Below, piece after piece: positions 44,086-56,851 of a DNA stretch of 64,000 nucleotides. The notes under the pieces are model-generated. The model had not been told where the DNA came from. It searched no databases and saw only the letters and a program-made list of their open reading frames with translations. Source of the stretch: Chlorophyllum brunneum (taxonomy: Eukaryota; Basidiomycota; Agaricomycetes; Agaricales; Agaricaceae); assembly GCA_963576785.1 (NCBI GenBank), contig OY756148.1, forward strand, positions 310,001-374,000. Reading direction: 5' to 3'. Both the position numbers and the translations under genes were made by a program. Position 1 is the stretch's first letter. Each line of letters begins with the position of its first letter.

Positions 44086-47000
44086 ATGTCTACTAATAAT
44101 ATCGTCGCTGGTTTACCTAAGCTTAATGGGCCAAAGAACTATGCGTTCTGGTCTAGAAGGCTTCAGGATGCCCTAACCCTCATTTCTGTCACTGGTTCTG
44201 ACCAGTCCGGATGGACTGTGACAGACCAGGATCTCTCTCCTGCCAATCCTACCACCTTAACGGAGGAAGACAGAAGGAGAGAACAATTGAGAGGTCAGGC
44301 ATTGGCTGTTATTAATGGTACCTTACCTGATTCCCTGTTACTCCATGGGCATGATGCTCCTGGATTCCTCTGGACTGATTTGAAAACCCGATTTGGGACA
44401 CCTTCTCCTGCCACGGTGTATTCAATTCTCCAAAGAATGTTGCGAAAGCGCATTTCAGGGAATCAAGATCCAGCAATGGATCTAGCTGAATTGAGAACAA
44501 TGGCTTCTCAATTAGAAACAGCTAAAGTAAAATTGCCAGAAGTTCTTGGCGCGATGATCACTTTGAATGCATTACCACCGGATTGGAATGCTGTGGCCCA
44601 AACAACATTGGCGAATAATCATGATGTTGTAGATATGACCTGGGAGGTAGTTCAGCAGGCTATAAATGTGGAGTGGTCAAGACATGAAGGGTCAAGACCT
44701 AACATGTCTAACCCACAAGCCTCCTTCGCCGCAACTGCTAACTACCAAACTCGCCCTCAGGGCAATATCCCCAGGACTCGCCCTGGACCACCTTGGAACT
44801 GCTTCCACCCTGGAGGCAATACCAGGACCCAGCCTGCGAGAGGTCCTCGCCACCCTGCCAATCCGAGTGGGCAGCCCCCTTAGCCTTCTCCCCCTTCTCC
44901 TACCTGGATTAACGTCCAGAAGAAGAAGAAGAAGCCCAAGAAGCGCCAGGGTAGACCCCAGGCCCACATGGCGGAAGCCATGGTGGGCTTTGCCGCTGCC
45001 ACGGAACCGTCGGTCCGTCGCTTCACTGGTCCGGGGATGACCCCCTTCGACCTGATGAGGCGAATGGACGTGCCTCGACCCGTTCCCGCTCCCGCTCCTC
45101 CGACCACTCATGTACTTGTGAGTGAAAGACCAAAACCTCTTACTTGGGTTAATCCCAAGAAGGTCCAGCAGGCATGAGAGAATGCTCGTGCTGAGCTCGA
45201 GAAAAAGGTGCGTGCTGAAGCACGAAACTTGTGTTTCACCGCCTTACTCAAAAACTCACTGCGGATCCAACAGGTGACCACCTGGCGCGACCGCGTCACT
45301 GGTCCTTCGCCCATGCAAATGACGAAGAAACATGCTCTCGATCATTATGATCGACGAATGCACGAGGTCTCTCACCCCTGTGCCCAACAAGGACGATTGG
45401 TGACACCACCCGGTGCACCTTCGGTTCCTTCTGGTCACCCCCCAGGTTGTACCTGTGAGGGACACATGAGGGTAAGCAAATGGTTCACTAAAAATAGTAA
45501 CCCCAATATTAACGCGACCCGCGTCCGTTTCGCTTTTCTCTTACCGCATGGTTCACCATACGCCTTATTGATTTCTCCCAAATTTGGGAATAAACTCAAT
45601 TTGGTTATGCATCATGTAGTAAAGATCCCAAGCATGGACTCCGTCGCCCGGGGCGACTCGCTTGAACCTGGAGAGGTTTGGCCATACTACCTTCCTCCTC
45701 CGGAGGAAATAGTAGCTCCGGCTGTCAGGACCTATGAAGAGGAATTCCCTCCTCTTCCTCGGGCCTCCCCTCCAACGGAGCGTTTCCAGAGTAAGAGATA
45801 CTCTCTTACTCAGAAGAACAAGACCGCTGATAGGCGTCCTGCCACACTTTCAGTGTTGGTAGACGAAGCCTTCAAATGGCTTGAGAGCGAGAAGGAGGTC
45901 AACAACCTCATGGCGCCAGCTCAGGATGTCGCCTACGACATCCGCGACCCCAGGAACCCTGCAAATGTCGCAGGACCCTCTTCTGGGCCTCTCCCCAAGT
46001 CTCCGAAGTCCGAACCTTTTGCTTCGGCACCTCAATCTGAGGTGTCACTCGGACTCTCATCGACCGACTACGGGAGCGACTTCAAAAAGAAGGGAGGAGC
46101 TGGGTACGTGATCAATTCGATCTCAGATACTCTTACTAACCCTGATACACAGTCCTGTCACCAATATGCCGACTGGCCGTCTTCGCAAGAAGAAGGGCAA
46201 GGGCAAGGGGAAGGGACGTCGGGGGCCGGGCATGTAACTACGATATCGGGATCTTTAGGATCCCATAATAATGTTGTTTCAAGCGAATGGATAAATGAGA
46301 AGTGTTTTAACACTTCTCAACTTTCTTGTTTCTCCACGCACATGCCCGATCAGTATTTAGGAGTACCGGATCAATTTAGATCTTGATCGCTAAGCAATGA
46401 TCAAATCATAACGCCACTAGAAGAATATAGTGACGTATGGTTATTAGACTCAGGGGCATCATGTTATTATACCCCTTATGCAGAAGACTTCATCAACTTC
46501 GAAGAACTCGAAGTTTCGATCCCAATTAAAACTGTAGGAGCTCAAAGCCCCTACCTTAATGCGGTTGGTCTTGGTGCAGTTATGCTTAAGCATAGAGTCT
46601 ATAACGGGAAGACTGACAGCGTTCAACCAACGCAGATATTAATATATCCAGTCTTCCTTCTAAAAGGAACCTCTGAACGACTAATGTCAGTGGGACAGTT
46701 ATGCCAGGATGGCAAAACTGTTAGAACAGATGCCAATGAATCAGTAGTAGTTGATAGCAAAGGAAATGCTATTCTTCAAGCATATCCTTCAGCAAGTCGC
46801 AACACTACTTTACATTTTGTTAATACAAAAATTGTACACTCGGAACAAACAGCTATGACTGCGGATCCGATCGTTGGCTACAAAGTTGTACATGCGAGAT
46901 TAGAACATCCCTCTAATCGTATCCTCAATCACTTTGAGAAAAATACGATTGGGTTTACTCCGGTACGAATTCCCGAGCAAAAACCAGTCTGTGACGGTTG

Positions 47001-50000
47001 TGCCAAGGGAAAGATGTACCAGAAACCCTTTAGAGAGAACCCTACACGCACAAAGTGTCCATTCGAAAGAATACACTCGGATTTAGTTGAACTTCCGATT
47101 CTTTCTTACCATAAATTTAAATGGGTCATGACTATAATGGATGACTTTTCCTCTCATAGATGGATTCGCTTCCTCCATAAGAAATCAGAAGCAGCAGAAG
47201 AAATGAAAAATTTCATTGTCTTAATTCAGACTCAATACGAGACTAAATTAAAATATCTCTGCACTGATAGAGGAGGAGAGTATGCAACTGACGAGTTGCA
47301 ATCTCATTTGCGCTCATTAGGGATTATACATGAGACCAGTGCACCGCACATACACCAACAAAATGGTCGAGCGGAACGCTTGAACCGAACTCTCATGGAT
47401 AAAGCAGAAGCCATGCGGCATCATGCTTGTATTCCTGATGGTTGGTGGGAGTTTTCTATAGATCATGCGATACATATCTATAATAAAACACCGGTATCAC
47501 GGCTCATGTGGAAAACACCTTATGAAGTGTTGAATCAAAAGATTCCAGACATCTCCAAAGAGAGAGTCTTTGGCTGCGGTGCTTATGTCTTTCTCCCAAA
47601 AGAGATAAGAGACAATAAACTGACAGCAAAGTCAGAACTCATGATTTTCCTTGGTTGGACATCAGACAGGAAAAATTATCGTTTCATGAGGCATCTAAAT
47701 GGAAATGTAATCTATACATCTCCAACAGCCGTATTCAGCGAAGAACACTTCCCTAAATGTGTTGGGAAGAAGCGAGAAGAACTGATGAACCAACCATCAT
47801 CTTCTACTTCTCGAAGTACACCTTCGGAAGTTATTGTCTTCCATGCTCCAGATACATCTACTGGTTTACCTATTGATAAACCACCAAGCCCTATTCCCCG
47901 AACTTCTACTGGAAGTTCTCCAGAAGATAGGACTTATAGATCTGTTCATGGACGAATTCCAACTCCTTTCCCTGAACCTAAAAAGAATAAAGGAAAGGGA
48001 AAAGCACCGAATATTGATACCGATGTTCAGGAGGAGTGGGATGGTATTGTGCAAAACATTCTCTTTCCACCAAGAGAAGCACAAACACCAAAAGACAATG
48101 ACAGTGATGGATTATCATATGCTGATGAACCTAATCACCCTGAAGGTCCGAACCATCCGCCTTCTCAAAGAGATGATCTGGATGTACAACCATTCATACC
48201 CTATACCCCTGTCGAAGATGATCGGGATGCTGGTCCTTCTGTACCATGAGGTCACTCGGATCAAATACCGGTTTCTGAAATACCTCAGAGACTGCAAAGA
48301 ACCAGAAAAGTACCTGAACGTCCAGGAAACTTCTATGGTTCTACCAAGTATCTGACCAAAATACTCCAGGATTATGAGATGTTCCAACCTCCTAAGTCGA
48401 AATTAACAAGTTCTACAAGTAGACTTGTTAGACAAATTCGATCAGAGGCTTCCAAACCTGGAATAATCGATAAACGTTCTCAGCATGAAGCTTCTACATT
48501 AGAAGACTTATGCAGAGAAGGAGGAGTAGGGATGATCGATTATCTGTGCGCTCAAAAAGTCGAATCACCATTAGTTCCTATTTCTTTCAAGGATCTAAAT
48601 CGACTACCATCAGAAGAGAAATCTAAATGGTGGAAAGCGTGCTTAGAAGAGTTAAATTCACTCAAAGAAAGACATATTTATGACTTAGCTAAACTTCCAC
48701 CTGGAAGAAAAGCTATCAAAAATAGATGGGTCTTTACACCCAAATCAGATGGTCGATACCGTGCTCGACTAGTAGCAAAAGGATTCTCTCAGATAGAGGG
48801 AATCAATTATGATGAACTATTTTCACCAGTAGTCCGTTATGAGATAGCACAACTCATATTTGCAGTCACTGCCCTCAACAATTGGGAGATGCTCAGTTTA
48901 GATGTTAAAACTGCTTATCTCTATGGAAAACTGGATGAAGAACTCTACATGGAACTTCCAGAAGGTTTCAATACAGGTCGTGGTAATTTGGTTTGGAAAT
49001 TAAACCGAGCCATTTATGGATTAAAGCAATCTGGACGACAATGGTGGAAGGAATTGACTAAGTCAATGACTGACCTAGGATTTGTCCGATCCAAACTAGA
49101 TGCTGGAGTCTATTATTACTACGACTCTGAAACCAAGGAGCTTATTATAGCTCTGGTCTATGTAGATGACTCAATGTTTGTCGGAATTAGAGGCTCTAGA
49201 CTTCTACATGAGAAGCGAGCACTCTTTATGAAGAAATGGAAATGCCGAGACCTTGGTCCAACCAAAGAGTTTCTTGGTATGAAAATTTCGCGAAATCCTA
49301 TAAACCGATCAATCACCCTAGACCAAATGGATTATCTAGGAAAAGTTTTTGATCGATTTAATATAATTGGAAAAGAAGAAATACTATTACCAAATGGATT
49401 TATCTTCGAATCCAATACAGGAAAAGCGACGCCTGACTTCATAAAGAGGTATCAACAATTAGTAGGATCAGTTATGTATCTGATGATAGGCAGTCGGCCC
49501 GACATAGCTTTCGCTACTGTCAAATTGTCACAACATATGACCAACCCAACTAAAGCGCATTACAATGCAGGCTTACATTTGCTAAAGTATCTTAATGCTA
49601 CTTGCAAATATAGAATTACCTATAATGGAAGTTCTATGCAAGGCTTGAATGCCTTTTCCGACTCTGATTGGGCTGGTGATCCAATTAGTCGTAAATCTGT
49701 AACTGGATATTTCTGTTTATTAGCCAGCAGAGCTATCGCTTGGTTAAGTAGGAAACAGAAAACTGTTGCATTATCTTCCACTGAAGCTGAGTATATGGCT
49801 TTGTCAGATTGCAGTCGACAACTTGTTTGGACTGTCAATTTGTTGGAAGAAATTGGTATCCAATCATTGGCCCCTTATCTCTTTGGTGATAATGAGGGTT
49901 CAATATTTTGGGCCAAAAATCCAGTAACAGAAAAACGATCAAAACACGTCGACGTCAAATACCATTACATTCGTGATTTGGTAGAAGACAGAAAGATTAA

Positions 50001-50109
50001 AATATTCTCTGTGAAAGGCACTGAAAATCCTGCCGATATTCTCACAAAGAATTTAGACAAAATTAAATTCAATCTATTCCAACCTCGCCTTGGCTTGACG
50101 TTTGAGTGA
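44086..50109 (+). pseudogene. copia-2 gag-pol polyprotein, one frame with five in-frame stops
   Basis: One reading frame of about 2,000 codons: gag (44086-44883, KLNGPKNYAFWSRRLQDAL), a long unassigned segment (44884 to about 46400), protease (46440, WLLDSGASCYYTPYAEDF), integrase (about 46850-47560, with CDGCAKGK, HSDLVELPILSYHKFKW and HQQNGRAERLNR), reverse transcriptase (48640-49450, with LDVKTAYLYG and YVDDSMF) and RNase H (49650-50060, with SDSDWAG and STEAEYMALS). There is no frameshift anywhere. The interruptions are TAG at 44881 and TGA at 45175, 46384, 48247 and 48352; each can be explained by one C-to-T change in a CAG or CGA codon. Catalytic residues of protease, integrase, RT and RNase H are present. 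A standard CCHC knuckle is not visible in gag. Confidence 0.85.
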
Positions 50110-50130
50110 TTAAAACTCTATATCAATACA

Positions 50131-50143
50131 GAGCAAGGAGGAG
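50131..50143 (+). promoter_or_regulatory. copia-2 polypurine tract
   Basis: GAGCAAGGAGGAG directly precedes the 3' LTR, the expected position of the plus-strand primer. Confidence 0.7.
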
Positions 50144-50715
50144 TGTTGAAGTTTCGGACATATTCTAGAAATAGACTATGAAGTCATTATGATAATAATA
50201 GACTGATCCGTTACTTTCCAGTAACTTCATTCCGTAGTAACTTCCTATGAGTTGCTCTGCATACGATAAGAGTCATAAGTACTTGATAGATTATTCTACA
50301 TAGTACCAATGACTAGATACTACATTCCGCAGTACTCCGCAGGCACTACGCCGCAGTTAAAGAGAGTCATAAGGAACAATCCATGCAATGCTAGTATTTT
50401 ATGTAGTATGACTCGCATATGTTACAATATGTATATAAACCCCTTGTAGCAGACCTAAGTTCTGCATCTTGTTCAATCGAACAACTTCTTCATCATTGCC
50501 TATCTCTTTGAGTACAACACCTCCATTGATCTAATCAACTTTGACCTCTACTTAACTGACGTTAACCGCTTCATCAATAATATCTGTCTATCCGAATTAC
50601 CTTTCTACAGATATCAGATAGAAGCTTATTATCTCGGTGAGTAGACCCTACGTTCTCTCCCACTGCGTTTACTGCTGCCCCCAGCAAACAACTCGTTACG
50701 GTTGTTTCCTCAACA
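50144..50715 (+). repeat. copia-2 3' LTR
   Basis: Partner of 43356-43926, same TG..CA ends, followed by the TSD ATCTC at 50716-50720. Confidence 0.9.
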
Positions 50716-51008
50716 ATCTCGGTGAGTAGTTTACTCTTGATGATTGAGTAAACCACCTGGTATATGCATACCCGAGCAGCATAGTCAGTTGCCTCCTGCC
50801 CTGTGGGAGGAGGGATGACAGCATAGGTGAGGACTAGAGTATGAATCTGTGACAGGGGTGTCTGCAAGAATTCATCCCCAATGATAGAGATACCATTAGC
50901 AGAGACTAAGGTGAGAGCATCCTGCATGCAGTCCGCCCACTTATTATAATTGGCAGTACCAACGAAGATGGGGATGGAGGTGAGAACTATGGCAATAGGG
51001 GAAGACAT
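50716..51008 (-). pseudogene. Host copia gag, N-terminal half
   Basis: Starts at an ATG at 51008-51006 (MSSPIAIVLTSIPIF), then the copia gag start signature FVGTANYNKWADCMQDALTL. It ends at the copia-2 insertion point after SKLLTE. Removing the inserted element and one ATCTC brings this frame directly into the frame at 42921-43355, which shows that gag was open across the site when copia-2 landed. Confidence 0.75.
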
Positions 51009-51239
51009 GGTAATCTATGATTGGATATAATTAGTGATCAGATTTGTGGGTAATTAGATCTATACTATTGTACTGTTCAAGCTATGAACCCTATATATGG
51101 AAGCCTTTCTAAATAGAGCATGAAACAAATAAGTCATATTAGAGGAATGGGCTAGAAAGACCATGCTCTACAGGACTGGTCAGATCAGTCTATCTATGAC
51201 CTACTTGCAGCCAGTCATAGTGTATGGGGAGCAGGCAAT

Positions 51240-51254
51240 CCAGGGCCCATAACC
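51240..51254 (-). promoter_or_regulatory. Host copia primer binding site
   Basis: On the minus strand GGTTATGGGCCCTGG follows the LTR end TTCAACA directly. Same half-tRNA-iMet type as in copia-2. Confidence 0.7.
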
Positions 51255-51442
51255 TGTTGAACAGCATAGTACATGTAGTAGCAGACAGATGATCTGACTT
51301 ACTAATAGTGTAAGAAAGTAAACAGTTAGTAAATGTAGTGAGTTGCTGTGAGAGTCGAGTAGAGTGAGGTAGAAATTGAGTAGATTGTCCAAAGAAATAA
51401 AGGGAATACATGCTGCTTTATATACTAAATGTCCGGGTAGCA
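51255..51442 (-). repeat. Host copia 5' LTR (minus strand)
   Basis: About 188 bp. On the minus strand it starts TGCTACCC, has TATATAAAGC near the start and ends TTCAACA. Related copies lie at 30122-30311 and 63318-63507. The right border is inferred from the TG..CA rule. Confidence 0.65.
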
Positions 51443-51875
51443 AACCCTAAGATCTATGAATAATAATAGGCATAACCATGTCAGTAATGATACTAAAGTC
51501 CCTTGAAACACTGCAATATTATCAGCAGTATTCAGTAGCATAATTGGAGTAACAGCGATCAGTTAGCTCATGAAATACATGAGGGAAAGGTGCATAATGT
51601 GAGTCAGAGGGCACAGCCTCGATGACAAATATTAGATGAATAATATACTGTGGAGCTAGTCATACGGAATGCAGCTATGATAAGCACAAATGACAACAAA
51701 AGTAGCTTTTGATTGTTTGTAAAGTATATTAATGATGAATGGTATTGGACTTGAACAAACATTGAACCTAAACTTGGATTAACATTGAACCTGAGCTCAG
51801 ATTAACATTGAACTTAGAACCCAGATTTTCCTATTGCATTAGCCATGCTTTGGCACAGGTACTTAGCCTTGTATA
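51443..51875. other. AT-rich non-coding flank
   Basis: Between the host copia LTR and copy B of the segmental duplication. It contains a short imperfect tandem repeat of 'ACATTGAAC(C/T)' (about 51756-51815). No gene seen. Confidence 0.4.
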
Positions 51876-51929
51876 TGATTATGGACATACATTTCCATGT
51901 CCACCAACAATCATAACATTCTTACCCAT
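51876..51929 (-). pseudogene. Exon 1 of the NAD(P)-binding gene (copy G2)
   Basis: ATG at 51929-51927, 13 codons (MGKNVMIVGGHGN) and donor GTATGT at 51890, then similarity ends at about 51876. The promoter side is shared with the other three copies. Exon 2 is absent. Confidence 0.65.
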
Positions 51930-54900
51930 CCTATATAAACCATGTAGTAAAGCAGCAATTTTTGAAAAAAAAAAGATAATAGTGGTTCAAGTTAATGGTT
52001 CTTCTTTTTCTTCAATTATTTGTTTTTGGTTAGTCTCTTTAAGCTTAGTCTGGTGACAGTTTATGATCATCATACATGATAAGTCTAAAAATGGACCCTA
52101 GATCTTTCGGTTCTTATTGGAAAAAAAAATACTTTTTTGGTATATTGAACATTATTCCGCAACTCAAAACTTCATCGGTTACATCAGATTGACTTTCTCA
52201 TAGTGCTCATAAATAAAAATTTAGGAGTGGTTCTTGTGTATACACGGAGTAGTACATTCCAAGGAACAAAAAAAAGTATAACTAGTGGAGATGAATGATG
52301 AACCGGACTCTGATAAAGTTAGGAGTTTAAAATCACAATACACTATAAATGACTCACCCAAGATCCGGAAAAAAAGCTAGAATGCGAATTAAAGTACGTC
52401 ACGAGCAAAACCTAAAAAAACAACTTTATCAGCAGACCATAATTAAGCTCAAAAAACCCTCTCAACCCCACAAACCAAAAATAAAATAAAATAAAGAATA
52501 AAAAATAAGGTAAAGGAACAAGTTGAAGCCATCATCCGCAAAAAGACAACAGCAACGATCCAAAGGATACGAAGCTTTTCCCCGTCTTTATTATTGCGTC
52601 AGCGTCGAGCAGAGCGGTAAAGACATCAAAAGTGTCACAAAGGATCACTTTTTTGTCAAAAATACCGGTGTGCTCTGAATTCAACTGTTACCTTTCCAGT
52701 TGAAGAGAGAAAGGGAATGGAATATAAAATATGAACTTAGCTATGAGCGACGTCGGTTACGCCGCGTGAAGACAACGATCGTCTAGGAGAGAGGTTAGTG
52801 GAGGTGTATATGTTTGAGAGGAATATGACGAACTCGTTGTCAGTGGGAAATGATACGTGGACCTGGGGTGTGAATGGTAAAGTCAGTCGGACCTACCGTG
52901 CTTACATTCAATGGTCTTGATAACGGGTCTTCTCTATGGACCTACCTTTATCTTTACACTTACATTTTCTCAGTCCATACGTTGATTGAAGTCAGTCCAG
53001 GGCCCGATTCATGGAACCGGGGCGGTACCCTGTCGACCTACGCATACCCGCATCGAATTTGAGGTGGGCCAACCAAAGTATAAACGCGGGTCCTTCCATT
53101 GATTTGGCCAATCCCGGGGACTCAATCCACTGGCCTGGATGCTTATATTCGATCCTCGTGTGCTTGATCCGCCAAAGGAAGGATAGGTACCAATATCGTC
53201 AATCGCGGAATGGGAGGGGGCTTGAGGGAAACCGGGCGCGTCCAAATCGATAAATAATAATAATAATAACCACGGTCCGCGTCTTCATTTGATACTTGCT
53301 TGCTTCGATAAGTGGAAGAGGAAACCGGGTGGTCCGGATGAGAGAGATGGGATGGATCCGGCCAGATATCCGCGTGGAAACCAATTCGTTTTCGACCTTT
53401 CGAATCCTCGATTATCAAAACACCGGACCATGGGCTTGAGGAATCATTCGCGGGGCATTGTCAACCTGGGGTGGAGGAACTTGCGTTTGACCGTGCCCAT
53501 CGATCTTCTACGACAACGGTCTTCTTGCCTTCCGCATCCCAGGTAATAGTATCATGGCCTGGTTTTAGGCCATGTAGTGTGAAGAGAGTAGCTGAGGACC
53601 TCTCCGCTTTGGAGAGGTAGAAGTGGTAAAGAGTCAAGAGGTGACGAACAACCCACACCGACTCATTCCACGCTTAAATCTCTTCCAAAACCCGCACGGA
53701 CCATCCTTTCCTAAATGACAAAGCCAGAACGCTATTGGTTAATCGCTCCAACCCTGTACAGTCCAAGCGCAACACACTCTGCGTGGCACGCTAAGAAAAA
53801 GTCAGATCCTGAACGCTATAATCCTCCTCTCACCTTCAAATTTCGTAGACACGTTCCTCGTGGTGGTGGGTGCGATAATATCGACAAGGGATAGCGTGAA
53901 GAGGGAAGGGAGGGGCTGGAGAACAGCATTTGTGTGTGGGCGCTTAGTCCCAGGGACATTCTTCGCGTCGCGGTGACCGTGTCCACGCCAGTTGAACAAT
54001 GGAAGGCGCACGAGGTCACACTCGACCATAATTGGGCAATGGCATAGCTCTGGTGGAGGAGCGAGTCGTGCCTTGGCGTCTGAATCTCTGTGGACTGGGT
54101 TGGTTTCGGTATGTGAGGGTTTCCTGGTGAACAATGTTAATACATGTGCCAAGGTGAGTCGTGGCAAAGCACTAACATACTTTTCTTGATGTCTACGTCG
54201 AGGTCCAGTGTCCTCCATCTCGATGAATCGTCCTTGCCACATCTTTGATCTCCATCTGATAAAGTTAGATTTGTTTCCACTCAGAGTTAGTTGATGGCTT
54301 TGACAATGGTTCCACAAAAGATTTATTTGCTCTGTAGTGTTTAGGCGTTACAGTCTTGGAAAGAGCCTCCACAAGTGATGTTCGTCAGATTAATACCTAT
54401 CCATGCAGATCAGTAAGACTCCATCTGATTTCAGAACCCAATACGCACCTTATCATGAGCTAGGACACTATGTGTAGCTTATTCAAGCCCCACCTCGTCT
54501 CTTTGTGCCGGATATTTGTGGGGCAGTGAGTATCTTCATCACTGTCGCTAGACGCCCATCAGGGTCGGACCAATGCCTCTCTCCAGATCGCTCCGTTGTT
54601 TTCGCAGCTCAACCGTGTAGGCCCTGGACTCAAAAAATGTTACTACAGTGATGGGGCCGTGTTTTTCTTGATCAATAGCAATGCAAGACCGAGAGCGTGG
54701 ATAGAGGAACGTTCATGGGTCCAAGGTATATTCTTCCAGGTATAGTCGAAGCATGGAGGGTAAGCGGGAAACATTCTGGACCCCACACGGTCTTGGAAAA
54801 TTGGCTGGGCAGTGGGTTCTAATGCCTATGGACGGTATAGCCCTTATGGTTGCCTTGGCTTCAATTTGGCGTCAGTTCAAACACGAAGTTGAGTGTGAGA

Positions 54901-55977
54901 GCACGCACCAAAGCTACTTGACGTTCTGCTCTCCATAGGCAATATACAGCTCCCAAAATTATAGCCATAAAATCAAGACCGGTCTTATGTATCTGTGCGC
55001 CCAGTAATGGGCATTTTAATGGGGTCTGGATGTGATTTTCCGGGCATAGGAAGTATTTTGACGCGGTTGGTAAAATTCGGCGAAAACGAGCTCTAAAACC
55101 GTAATAAATATGAGGGGCTGGTATGGAACGGTGTTGGGCACCTACTGACTTCATATTGCCCTTGGAGGCTGGGGAATCGGGGCTGTGGGTCATGGTTGGG
55201 AAGTTTACCTTTACCCAGGTTTGAGCGTCAGGCTTCCATCCCACGAGAGTTTACGTCAAGCGTCCACCCCCATAGTTCGATAAAAACCAGAATTGAAATC
55301 CGAATGAACGTTGAAATTTCGAGTACAAGAGCTGACGAGCTGGGGATTCTGGAATGGGCAGTGGGCTGACCCAGGAGGAGACGTGACCACCAAGTGTTCT
55401 CCAGCTCAAAAAGGAAATCACCCGGATCCCCCACTTCAAGCCCACATGCGCGCAGCATGCTGTCTTCAGCCACCTGGTCAGTCCCAGTGGAGAAAAATAA
55501 TATAGATCTCAATTATCGCCTGAACACAGCTGATAAAACGGGTATGCACTCCGGCCAAAATGCATCCCCTGAGTTGCTTCAGGCCTACCGAATAGTCCAA
55601 CAGCGACGCGGCACCACCCCATAGCCTGAGCAGGTACAACACCGCGGGTCATAGTATGTTGTCAACTCGACCACCCCAAATCCAAGTACAGCCTAGACCA
55701 TTATCAACTAGTAAATCCCGGAGCTCGAAACACGACCGTTTGAATGCCCTCAAAGATGGGGTATCACTCATGTGGTGAAGCGAGGAGCTTTGTCGTCTAC
55801 AATCAGATACGTCCTCTTAGCGAGCGAGACCCCACGTGTTCCCTCCTCGACAAAAAATGCCTTCCAGTTGGCCCTGGCAGAAAGTACCAATACAAATACC
55901 GCTAGTTGTATGACACCTCCAAGTTTCGCGCTCTGATCACTGGTATATACATGTGCAGCAGACCTACTCCGATGAAG

Positions 55978-56208
55978 GTGTATTTTCTAAGGAAAGAATG
56001 AGAGGAGTTGATGAGAGTTGAGTTATATCGCTGATGTGCGACGGGGATCGGATTATAGATGTTATTGTGTGATTTGGTGCGAGGACACGTGTAAGACGCA
56101 GAGCTACCTTTTTACAAAAAGGTAAAGTGTGATTATTACTGAGATTTTTATATATGATTATGGACGTACATTTCCATGTCCACCAACAATCATAACATTC
56201 TTACCCAT
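55978..56208 (-). pseudogene. 5' fragment of the NAD(P)-binding gene (copy G3)
   Basis: Exact counterpart of copy G1 in the duplication: exon 1 at 56208-56170, exon 2 from 56107, similarity to the gene ending near 55978. It keeps the full first beta strand (NVMIVGGHGN). Truncated and non-functional. Confidence 0.7.
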
Positions 56209-56846
56209 CCTATATAAACCCTGTAGTAAAGCAGAAATTTTTGAAAAAAAAAAGATGATAAGGGATACTCAATTCTAAAATCCTGTGGATCAGAACTGGA
56301 TCAGAACCGGACTCCTTCCCAGCGACTGGACGCTATTATATGAGCTGACGTTGATCCGAAGTTCTACCGAAACCTCGTAACGTCCGATGTTCGTGTTTGG
56401 CTACAGCCTCACCCTCCTCATGTGACTTTCATCAAATGCGCCTTTCCCGCGCAGGACTGCCAAACTAGTGTAACAACTCACAACCTCCGTATGGCACTGA
56501 TCAAGTTGATAACCAGCGTAAACTTGCTACAGCCCCATAGCCAAATCATAATATATATATTTTCTTTTACTTCACTATATGGCCACCTGTTCCCCTCTTG
56601 TCTGGGTCATCTCTGTCCTTTATGAGACAAACTTGAATATTCCTACCTTTATTAAAGGTATCCTAGTCAGTGGATCAGCCAAGGATCATAACAAAATACT
56701 CGAAAGCATGATCCAAATCATAAATGTCCTTTATGAACACTTACCAGTTGTTATGCATTCATAGATGTTTGAGCATATATCAGTCTCTCTAGTCAGAGCT
56801 CAATGAGCTTTCTTGGCTATGACATGGCTTTCACTTCAACATTAGG

Positions 56847-56851
56847 CATGC
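56847..56851. repeat. Target-site duplication CATGC of gypsy-3 (left)
   Basis: CATGC precedes the left LTR and is repeated at 63295-63299 after the right LTR. The empty site in copy A (...TTAGGCATGCATCATCAGG..., around 30095-30105) holds it once. Confidence 0.9.

Larger units (their letters stand above)
43356..50715 (+). mobile_element. Ty1/copia retrotransposon, complete and young (copia-2)
   Basis: Full-length element: 571-bp 5' LTR (43356-43926) and 572-bp 3' LTR (50144-50715) with TG..CA ends, perfect 5-bp TSD, primer binding site, polypurine tract and one long gag-pol frame. The LTRs differ at only about five positions, so insertion was recent. It lies in the gag of an older minus-strand copia. 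Five in-frame stops interrupt the coding frame, so it is probably non-autonomous now. Confidence 0.95.
40531..51442 (-). mobile_element. Ty1/copia retrotransposon, minus strand, decayed and split by a younger copia
   Basis: Reading from the right: LTR 51255-51442, primer binding site, gag start at 51008, gag split at 50716/43355 by the nested element, protease near 42032-41970, integrase 41603-41163 and a decayed integrase C-terminal part to about 40640. Reverse transcriptase and RNase H are missing; the sequence runs into R2 near 40500. I did not find the second LTR, so the element is truncated at its 3' end. Confidence 0.75.
51876..56846. repeat. Segmental duplication, copy B (left part)
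   Basis: Matches 25309-30096 closely. At its left end it keeps about 100 bp that copy A has lost (for example 51990-52060 and 52160-52350). It continues, after the inserted gypsy element, at 63295. No mobility gene is recognisable inside. Confidence 0.8.

Noticed and set aside
44692..45111. Minus-strand ORF inside copia-2
   Set aside because: Shadow of the Pro/Arg-rich plus-strand gag-pol frame.
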